A stretch of DNA of 64,000 bases, taken from NCBI RefSeq assembly GCF_004745955.1, contig NZ_SRLD01000004.1, positions 108,680-172,679 of the forward strand, written 5' to 3'. Source of the stretch: Hymenobacter elongatus. Its GTDB lineage: Bacteria > Bacteroidota > Bacteroidia > Cytophagales > Hymenobacteraceae. Under the pieces are notes generated by a model, which had not been told where the DNA came from, searched no databases, and worked only from the letters and a program-made list of their open reading frames with translations. The position numbers and the translations under genes were made by a program. Position 1 is the stretch's first letter, and every line of letters starts with the position of its first letter. Positions 25,993 to 32,473 of this stretch are shown here, in pieces.

Positions 25993-27291
25993 CTAGCGGC
26001 GCTGCTCGGCCATTAGCCGCTCGATATCGGCCACTTCCAGCGGAATATTCTTCATCAGGTCGTCGTTGCCGGTCTTGGTGATAAGAATATCGTTTTCGAG
26101 GCGAATTCCAAGCCCTTCTTCCGGGATATAAATACCCGGCTCGCAGGTGTAGACCATGCCCGGCTCGAAGGCGCGGTACTTGGCTCCCACGTCGTGCACG
26201 TCGAGGCCCAGGTAGTGGGAAGTACCGTGCATGAAGTACTTTTTGTAGAGCGGGGCGGCGGGGTCCTGGTTGCGCACGTCGGCTTCGTTGAGCAAATCGA
26301 GCCGGATGAGCTCCTGCTCCATGGTGCGGCCTACTTCGGCGTGGTATTCTTCGATATTGTGGCCAGCCATGAGGCGCGACGTGGCGAATTTCATGACCCG
26401 CAGCACGGCTTCGTATACATCGCGCTGGCGCTTGGTAAACGTGCCGCTCACGGGGACGGAGCGCGACAGGTCGGCGGCATAGTTGGCGAATTCGGCCCCG
26501 AAATCCATCAGAATAACGTCGCCGTCCCGGCATTCCCGGTCGTTGCTGACGTAGTGCAGAATGCAGGCGTTGGCACCCGAGGCCAGAATGCTGCCATAGG
26601 CCGGGCCCCGGCTGCGGTTGCGCACAAACTCGTGCAGGATTTCAGCCTCAATCTCGTATTCCCACACGCCGGGCCGGATGAAGCCCAGCAAACGGCGAAA
26701 CGCTTTTTCGGTGATGTTGGCCGCTTCGCGCATCAGCCGGATTTCCTCGGTACTCTTAATGGCACGCAGCTGGTGCATGATGGGAGCCACCCGCCGGTAG
26801 TGGTGCAACGGGTACTGCGCGCGCAGCTTGTTGCCCAGGCGGGCATCCCGCGTTTCGACTTCCACCACGGCCCGAATGTGCTCATTGGAGTTGAGGTACA
26901 CGTTTTCGGCCTCATTCATCAGCGCCGACAGCACCGACTGGAAAGAGTCGAGCCACAGGATGGTGGGCACGCCCGACTGGGCGCGGGCATCGTCTTTGGT
27001 CAGCTTGTAGCCTTCCCACACCAGAATATGGTCGCTGGTTTCTTTCAAAAACAGGATTTCGCGGTAGTGCGGCAGCTTGGCATCGGGGAAAATAACCAGG
27101 ATGCTCTCTTCCTGATCGACGCCGGACAGGTAGAGCAGGTCGTTGTTCTGGCGGAAAGCCATAGTGCCGTCCGCGTTGGTGGGCATCACGTCGTTGGAAT
27201 GGAAGATAGCCAGCGAAGCCGGGGGCAGCTGCTGAACGAAGTTGCGCCGATTCTGAATAAACAGCTGCGGATCGATGGGGCCGTAACGCAT
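25993..27291 (-). CDS. Xaa-Pro aminopeptidase (aminopeptidase P, M24B)
   Basis: 432 residues, the usual length. The N-terminal creatinase-like domain (~1-170) is followed by a pita-bread catalytic domain. The five metal ligands are visible: two Asp in LMDFGAEFANYAADLSR, His in HGTSHYLGLDVHD, Glu in YTCEPGIYI and Glu in LGIRLENDI. It removes the N-terminal residue from peptides with proline in position two. No signal peptide, so cytosolic. Single gene between two repeat-rich spacers. Confidence 0.94.
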   Translation of the reverse strand: MRYGPIDPQLFIQNRRNFVQQLPPASLAIFHSNDVMPTNADGTMAFRQNNDLLYLSGVDQEESILVIFPDAKLPHYREILFLKETSDHILVWEGYKLTKDDARAQSGVPTILWLDSFQSVLSALMNEAENVYLNSNEHIRAVVEVETRDARLGNKLRAQYPLHHYRRVAPIMHQLRAIKSTEEIRLMREAANITEKAFRRLLGFIRPGVWEYEIEAEILHEFVRNRSRGPAYGSILASGANACILHYVSNDRECRDGDVILMDFGAEFANYAADLSRSVPVSGTFTKRQRDVYEAVLRVMKFATSRLMAGHNIEEYHAEVGRTMEQELIRLDLLNEADVRNQDPAAPLYKKYFMHGTSHYLGLDVHDVGAKYRAFEPGMVYTCEPGIYIPEEGLGIRLENDILITKTGNDDLMKNIPLEVADIERLMAEQRR

Positions 27292-27629
27292 AGGATGAAG
27301 TTGGTGGGCTGGAAATAGACGTGCTGAAAGTGGCTTGGCTGCAAGATAAATAGTTTAGACCTGTTCCTGAATTAGGAACCGATGCTAAAACTTGGCTGTC
27401 ATGCTGAGCTTGTCGAAGCATCTCGCGTGCACTGGTAAAATAAGTACTACTGCGGTAGAGATGCTTCGACAAGCTCAGCATGACGTTCTGTTTTTTTTGG
27501 ATGTTTGAGTATTTGGGAACAAGTCTTTTGTGTAGACGGAGCCGGGTGAGCGGGCAGCAGCGGCTTTCTCGGGGTGGGGCTTGAACCTGCGGTGGCGGGC
27601 GGTATCTTCGCGCCTCTTCCCTCCCATCT
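27292..27629. other. Intergenic region with REP-like palindrome
   Basis: 338 bp between the divergently transcribed aminopeptidase and GT9 genes. It contains the long palindrome at 27398-27484. A TATCTTCG box at 27602-27609 lies 20 bp before the GT9 start and may be its promoter. Nothing else is recognised. Confidence 0.5.
27398..27484. repeat. REP-like palindromic repeat, type a
   Basis: A perfect 27-bp inverted repeat (27398-27424 and 27458-27484) with a 33-bp middle. The arms contain GCTGAGCTTGTCGAAGCAT. The middle ends TGCGGTAGAGATGCTTCGAC, a 20-bp block also present at 63361-63380. Palindromes of this type are dispersed in many Bacteroidota genomes. Confidence 0.8.
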
Positions 27630-28667
27630 ATGCCCTCAGCTCCGCTGCCCGCCCGCCGCGCCGTCCTGCTTATTCAAACCGCTTTTATCGGCGACGTTAT
27701 CCTGGCCACGGCCTTGCTGGAGCGCCTGCACCAGATGGAGCCCGGCACGCCGGTCGATTTTCTGGTGCGCAAGGGCAATGAGGAGCTGGTAAAAAATCAT
27801 CCGCACGTGCGGCGAGTATTGGTTTGGGACAAGAAGCAGGAGAAATACCGGGGGCTGTGGTATTTGCTGCAGCAGATTCGGGCGGCCAGTTACCAGCGCG
27901 TCATCACGCTGCAGCGCTTCGCCTCCACGGGCTTCCTCACGGCTTTTTCGGGGGCTCCGGAGCGCATTGGCTTCGATAAGAACCCGTTTGCCTTCCGCTT
28001 CACCCGCACCACGCCCCACCTGATTGGGGCGGGCGTGCACGAGGTATCGCGCAACCTGCACCTGCTCGACCCCACCTACGACGGGCCGCTTACCTTACCC
28101 CGCCTCTACCCCTCGCCCGTCGAGGAGGCTACAGCGGCGGCCTACGCGGCGGCGGGCCCCTATGTGTGCATCGCCCCCACATCGGTGTGGTTTACCAAGC
28201 AGTTTCCGCGCGAGCAATGGCTAAAGCTGCTGCGGGCCTTGCCACTCCGCTACACCGTGTATCTGCTGGGCGGCCCGCCCGATGTGGCCGAGTGTGCCCA
28301 CCTGCTGCAAGCCAGCGGCCGGGCCGGCGTCGTAAACCTGGCGGGCCAGCTCTCGTTGCTGGCGTCGGCGGCCCTGATGCGGGGCGCGGTACTGAACTAC
28401 GTCAACGATTCGGCGCCGATGCACCTGTGCTCCTCCCAGGATGCTCCGACCTGCGCCGTGTACTGTTCCACGGTACCGTTTTTCGGGTTTGGGCCGCTGA
28501 GCTCCTTCTCGCGCATTGTGGAGCTACCCGACGAGCTGGCCTGCCGCCCCTGCGGCCTGCACGGCTACAGCAAATGCCCGCTCACGCATTTCCAGTGCGC
28601 CCACGGCATCGAAACCAGCCAGCTGCTGAGTGCCCTGGCCGAGGCCGAGGCGGAAGTGGTGAAATAG
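27630..28667 (+). CDS. Glycosyltransferase family 9 (heptosyltransferase-like)
   Basis: 345 residues. The N-terminal IQTAFIGDVILATALLE is the GT9 signature; the donor-binding site is NYVNDSAPMHLCSSQ, where D-S-A-P replaces the usual D-T-G-x. A C-terminal Cys cluster (ACRPCGLHGYSKCPLTHFQC) matches that of the other GT9 protein at 18859. A role in LPS core or another glycoconjugate is expected; it acts on the cytoplasmic face of the inner membrane. It is followed, after a separate promoter, by an M16 peptidase gene. Confidence 0.87.
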   Translation: MPSAPLPARRAVLLIQTAFIGDVILATALLERLHQMEPGTPVDFLVRKGNEELVKNHPHVRRVLVWDKKQEKYRGLWYLLQQIRAASYQRVITLQRFASTGFLTAFSGAPERIGFDKNPFAFRFTRTTPHLIGAGVHEVSRNLHLLDPTYDGPLTLPRLYPSPVEEATAAAYAAAGPYVCIAPTSVWFTKQFPREQWLKLLRALPLRYTVYLLGGPPDVAECAHLLQASGRAGVVNLAGQLSLLASAALMRGAVLNYVNDSAPMHLCSSQDAPTCAVYCSTVPFFGFGPLSSFSRIVELPDELACRPCGLHGYSKCPLTHFQCAHGIETSQLLSALAEAEAEVVK

Positions 28668-28704
28668 TCGGGGGCAGGTTCTGCTTTCACGGCCGTACCG
28701 CTCG

Positions 28705-28712
28705 TACCTTTG
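28705..28712 (+). promoter_or_regulatory. -7 element TACCTTTG of the M16 peptidase gene
   Basis: A perfect TAnnTTTG match 98 bp before the ATG at 28811. The untranslated leader of ~90 nt contains a GCTGGTTAGTATCTTGTAAG stretch followed by GATCTGGCAATGCCAGCATC, in which CTGGC/GCCAG can pair. Confidence 0.5.
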
Positions 28713-28810
28713 CCGGGACTGAAACCAGCGGCCGGAATAGCTGGTTAGTATCTTGTAAGATCTGGCAATGCCAGCATCTTACGCCCTCTACGTTACCAAG
28801 ATCCCCCCTA

Positions 28811-30043
28811 ATGTCCGATTACGACTTCTACGAGCTGCCCAACGGCATCCGGGTTCTACATAAGCAAGTTTTACACACCAAAATTGCCCACTGCGGCTTT
28901 CTGCTCGATATCGGGTCGCGCGACGAGAAGCTGCACCAGCTGGGCCTGGCCCATTTCTGGGAGCACATGGCCTTCAAGGGCACCGAAAAGCGGAAGAGCT
29001 TTCACATCCTGAACCGGCTCGAAACCGTGGGCGGAGAGCTGAATGCCTATACGACCAAGGAGAAAATCTGCTTCTACGCGTCGCTGCTCAGCACCCATTT
29101 CGAGCGGGCTTTCGAACTGCTGACGGACCTGACGTTCCACTCGGTGTTTCCGGAAAAGGAAATCGAGAAGGAGCGTGGTGTGATTCTGGAGGAAATGAGC
29201 ATGTACCAGGATGCGCCCGAAGACGCCATCGTGGACGATTTCGACGGCGTTATTTTCCCCAATCATTCCCTGGGCCACAATATTCTGGGCACCCGCGACA
29301 GTGTTTCGGGTTTTCAGCAGGCCGATTTCCGGCAGTTTCTGGTCGACAACGTGCGCACCGACCGGCTGGCTTTCAGCTCGGTGAGCAATCTGCCGTTCAA
29401 GGAAGTGAAGCGGCTGGCCGACAAATACCTGGCTCCGCTGCCGGCCCGGCTGGGCGCGCGGCCCCGCACGCCGTTCACCGCTTTTCAGCGCATCGACCAG
29501 ACCGAGCGTAAGCCTATCAATCAGGCGCACTGCATCATCGGCGGACCGGCCTACGCCATCAGCGACCAGCGCCGCATTCCGTTTTTCATGCTGAATAACC
29601 TGCTGGGTGGCCCCGGCATGAACTCCCGCCTGAACCTGGCCGTGCGCGAGAAGTATGGCTTGGTGTACACTATCGACTCCACCTACAGCCCCTACACCGA
29701 CACGGGGTTGTTCGGCATCTACTTCGGGACCGAGAAAAAGCAAGTGGCCCGCACCATTTCGCTGGTCAACAAAGAGCTGAAGCTGCTGCGCGATAAAACC
29801 CTGACCACCACGCAGCTGCACGTGGTGAAAGAGCAGCTAATGGGCCAGCTGGCCATGTCGGAGGAAAGCAACAGCGGCATGATGCAGCTGCTGGGCAAAA
29901 GCACGCTGGACCTGGGCCGGGTGGAGTCTATTAACGAAGTATTCGCCCAGATCAAGCAGATTACAGCCCCGGAGCTGCGCGACTTGGCCAACGACGTATT
30001 GCGCGAAGACAACCTGAGCGTGCTGCAATACCTGCCGGAGTAA
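28811..30043 (+). CDS. M16-family zinc peptidase
   Basis: 410 residues from the ATG at 28811; the long in-frame extension upstream overlaps the GT9 gene and is rejected. The inverted zinc motif HxxEH is HFWEH (about residue 48-52), and the third ligand Glu is in the EKERGVILEEM segment ~75 residues later. The second, inactive-type half (~200-410) includes the R/Y region MNSRLNLAVREKYGLVY typical of M16B. No signal peptide, so probably cytosolic, like other processing-protease-type M16B enzymes. Spacing to the next gene is only 6 bp. Confidence 0.92.
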   Translation: MSDYDFYELPNGIRVLHKQVLHTKIAHCGFLLDIGSRDEKLHQLGLAHFWEHMAFKGTEKRKSFHILNRLETVGGELNAYTTKEKICFYASLLSTHFERAFELLTDLTFHSVFPEKEIEKERGVILEEMSMYQDAPEDAIVDDFDGVIFPNHSLGHNILGTRDSVSGFQQADFRQFLVDNVRTDRLAFSSVSNLPFKEVKRLADKYLAPLPARLGARPRTPFTAFQRIDQTERKPINQAHCIIGGPAYAISDQRRIPFFMLNNLLGGPGMNSRLNLAVREKYGLVYTIDSTYSPYTDTGLFGIYFGTEKKQVARTISLVNKELKLLRDKTLTTTQLHVVKEQLMGQLAMSEESNSGMMQLLGKSTLDLGRVESINEVFAQIKQITAPELRDLANDVLREDNLSVLQYLPE

Positions 30044-30049
30044 GCCTGC

Positions 30050-30973
30050 ATGCCACAGCCGCCAGCCAGTTTTGGGGAAATTGCGGGAATCCGGCCGGGC
30101 CACGAGTTTCGTAACCGCCTGGAGCTGTGGGGCGCGGGCGTGCATGGGCAAACCCAGGCCGGAATCAGCGCCCGGGCCGGACGCGGGGCAGAATCCATCG
30201 TGGTGTCGGGTGGCTACGAGGATGACCTCGACCTGGGCGCGTGGCTGCTGTACACGGGCAAAGGCGGCCGCAGCAATGAGTCGGGCCGCCAGGTGGCCGA
30301 CCAGACGCTGACGGGCGCTAATCTGGAGCTGGCCCGCAACCAAGTGCTGGGGCTCCCGGTGCGCGTTACGCGCAAAGTGACGGAAAACGGACTGACGTTT
30401 TATCGGTATGGCGGCCTCTACCGCGTGGCCAGCTACTGGCAGGAACAGGGCCGCTCGGGCCATAAAATCTGGCGTTTCCGGCTGGAGCTCCTACCCGAAG
30501 AGGTTTTGCCAGCCGCCGAACCGGCTTCTACGGCCTTGCCCGGCGACTTATTCTCCCAGGCTCAGGAACCGGCCCTGCCCTATGGCGCGGCCCCCCGGCA
30601 GCTGACAACCACGCTGCGCATCGTTCGCGACACGGCCGTGAGCCGGGCCGTGAAAAACCTCTATGCGTATCGGTGCCAGGTGTGTGCCGTGCAGCTTGCC
30701 AGTCCCGCGGGCCTGTATGCCGAAGCGGCCCACGTGCGGCCGTTGGGGGCGCCGCACCACGGCCCCGACGTACTGGGCAACGTGTTGTGCCTCTGCCCCA
30801 ATCATCACGTGTTGTTCGATCTGGGCAGCTTTGCGGTGCGTAATGACTTTACCCTGCTGGGGCTGAATGGCAAATTGACCTTACACCGGCGGCACGGCCT
30901 GGAGCCTCACTTTCTGCACTACCACCGGGAGCATTACTTTCATGCTCCCGGGGCCTACCCTGCGGAACATTAA
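30050..30973 (+). CDS. SRA/YDG-HNH protein, probable modification-dependent endonuclease
   Basis: 307 residues. Residues ~5-150 form an SRA (YDG) domain: FGEIAGIRPGHEF, GAGVHGQTQAGI, SIVVSGGYEDDLDLG and the YTGKGG block. In this fold the modified base is flipped into a pocket. Residues ~205-285 form an HNH nuclease: CQVC, AAHVRPLG, NVLCLCPNHHVLFDLG. This is the layout of restriction enzymes that cut DNA containing 5-methyl- or 5-hydroxymethylcytosine (ScoMcrA/Sco5333-like). No methylase is adjacent, as expected for a type IV enzyme. It starts 6 bp after the M16 gene. Confidence 0.88.
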   Translation: MPQPPASFGEIAGIRPGHEFRNRLELWGAGVHGQTQAGISARAGRGAESIVVSGGYEDDLDLGAWLLYTGKGGRSNESGRQVADQTLTGANLELARNQVLGLPVRVTRKVTENGLTFYRYGGLYRVASYWQEQGRSGHKIWRFRLELLPEEVLPAAEPASTALPGDLFSQAQEPALPYGAAPRQLTTTLRIVRDTAVSRAVKNLYAYRCQVCAVQLASPAGLYAEAAHVRPLGAPHHGPDVLGNVLCLCPNHHVLFDLGSFAVRNDFTLLGLNGKLTLHRRHGLEPHFLHYHREHYFHAPGAYPAEH

Positions 30974-30983
30974 TCTGCGCTGC

Positions 30984-31730
30984 ATGCCTTTCACCCTTGC
31001 CCATCCGGCCATTGTTCTTCCCCTGTTAAGACCCCTGCGCCGGCACCTGTCGGCCACGGCGCTTATTCTGGGAGCTATGGCTCCCGATTTCGAATACTTC
31101 CTGCGCCTGCGGCCCGATGGTATTTATGGGCACACGCTAGCGGGAATATTCTGGCTGGATATTCCGTTAGTCGTGCTGTTTGCCATGCTGTTTCACCGGC
31201 TGGTGAAGCAGCCGCTGATCCATTGCCTGCCGCGCCCCATGCGGCAGCGACTCGTGTGGCCGGCGCGGCAGCCGTGGCCGTGGCGGCGCGCCTTTCGGGC
31301 ACCGGTGCTGCTGGGGGCATTCGTGGGCACGGTGTCGCATATTCTGTGGGATGCCTTCACCCACGACGATGGCGGCGTAGTGCTGCACTGGCCCTTGCTG
31401 ATGCAGCCTGTTGCGGTAGGAGCGCTCCACTGGCCCATCTACAAATTTTTGCAGCACGGCAGTACCCTGGCTGGCTTTTTCGGCATTGGCTGGTTTTTGT
31501 GGCAGCTACCGGCGCAGGCTGGTCCGGCGCGGCTGCCCCTTCCCGCGCAGCGAACCTTCTGGCTGGCTATTGGCGGAATAGTCCTGCTGCTCTGGGGGCC
31601 GTTTATGCTCTATTCGGCGCGCATCTGGCCCTTCGATCTGGCCTCGGTTATCGTGACGGGTATGAGCGCCGGCCTGGTAGGAGTATTGGTAGCAGCGGGC
31701 ACTATTCGGCGGCGTTTTCTGGCTTCTTGA
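30984..31730 (+). CDS. DUF4184-type membrane protein
   Basis: 248 residues from the ATG at 30984; an in-frame ATG at 30942 lies inside the previous gene. MPFTLAHPAIVLPL is the hallmark N-terminus of DUF4184, followed by LGAMAPDFEYF, and GTVSHILWDAFTHDDG supplies further His/Asp residues. This His/Asp pattern resembles that of membrane metal-dependent hydrolases (YdjM/LexA-regulated type), but activity is untested. Five to six membrane segments are visible. It probably shares a transcript with the SRA-HNH gene. Confidence 0.8.
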   Translation: MPFTLAHPAIVLPLLRPLRRHLSATALILGAMAPDFEYFLRLRPDGIYGHTLAGIFWLDIPLVVLFAMLFHRLVKQPLIHCLPRPMRQRLVWPARQPWPWRRAFRAPVLLGAFVGTVSHILWDAFTHDDGGVVLHWPLLMQPVAVGALHWPIYKFLQHGSTLAGFFGIGWFLWQLPAQAGPARLPLPAQRTFWLAIGGIVLLLWGPFMLYSARIWPFDLASVIVTGMSAGLVGVLVAAGTIRRRFLAS

Positions 31731-31768
31731 GCCATCTTTGCAGGCTACACCCTTATTTCCGCCGCGCC

Positions 31769-32410
31769 GTGCACCCCGACGACCTCCAGAACTACGCCGA
31801 AACCCACACCACGCCCGAGCCGGAGCTGCTGCGCCGCCTCAACCGCGAAACCCACGTGCAGGTGCTGGCACCGCGCATGCTGTCGGGCCATTTGCAGGGG
31901 CGGGTGCTCAGCATGCTCAGCCACATGATTCGGCCCCGGCGCGTGCTGGAGCTGGGCACTTTCACGGGCTACTCGGCGCTGTGCCTGGCCGAGGGGCTGA
32001 CGGCAGACGGCGAGCTGCACACGGTGGAGCAAAACCCCGAACAGGAAGACCGCATCAGGCGCTACGTGCGGGAAGCCGGCCTCGCCGGGCGTATTCAGCT
32101 CCACATCGGCGATGCCGCCGCCGTGCTGGGCACCCTCACCCAACTCTGGGATTTGGTGTTCATTGATGCCGATAAAATCAATAACGCGCTGTACTATGAG
32201 CTGGTGTTGCCCCAGGTGCGGGCGGGGGGCTTCATTTTGATTGATAACGTGCTGTGGAGTGGCAAGGCGTTGCCGTCGTACGCACTGAAGCCTGCCGACA
32301 AAGATGCCCACGCCGTGCGGGCATTCAACGATTTGGTGCAGCAGGATGAGCGGGTTGAAAACGTGTTTCTGCCCCTGCGCGACGGACTCCTGCTGGTGCG
32401 CAAGCGCTAA
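31769..32410 (+). CDS. O-methyltransferase (class I, SAM-dependent)
   Basis: 213 residues from GTG 31769, supported by a CATCTTTG -7-like box at 31733-31740 just upstream. The catechol/caffeoyl-CoA-type O-methyltransferase core is clear: VLELGTFTGYSALCLAEG (SAM loop), HTVEQNP, IHIGDAAAVL (LHIGDA), DLVFIDADKINN with the metal-binding Asp, and FILIDNVLWSGK. These enzymes methylate hydroxyl groups of aromatic acceptors with a divalent cation. Acceptor unknown. Cytosolic. Confidence 0.88.
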   Translation: MHPDDLQNYAETHTTPEPELLRRLNRETHVQVLAPRMLSGHLQGRVLSMLSHMIRPRRVLELGTFTGYSALCLAEGLTADGELHTVEQNPEQEDRIRRYVREAGLAGRIQLHIGDAAAVLGTLTQLWDLVFIDADKINNALYYELVLPQVRAGGFILIDNVLWSGKALPSYALKPADKDAHAVRAFNDLVQQDERVENVFLPLRDGLLLVRKR

Positions 32411-32450
32411 CTTTTGGGTGGGCATTAAACATTTGCTTCCTCGCCGCGTC

Positions 32451-32471
32451 TATTGAGCTTCAGGCTCAATA
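32451..32471. promoter_or_regulatory. Inverted repeat at the start of the outer-membrane barrel gene
   Basis: TATTGAGC and GCTCAATA flank a 5-nt spacer (TTCAG) and end 3 bp before the ATG at 32474. On the transcript this would be a stem sitting over the ribosome entry zone. It could be an operator or a translation-limiting hairpin. Confidence 0.45.
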
Positions 32472-32473
32472 GA

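Noticed and set aside
25794..27484. A CRISPR-like array formed by the dispersed palindromes
   Set aside because: There are only two copies 1.6 kb apart with a gene between them, arms are palindromic, and no cas gene is present.
28741..28800. A riboswitch in the leader of the M16 peptidase gene
   Set aside because: Only one short CTGGC/GCCAG pairing is visible; no known aptamer core is present.
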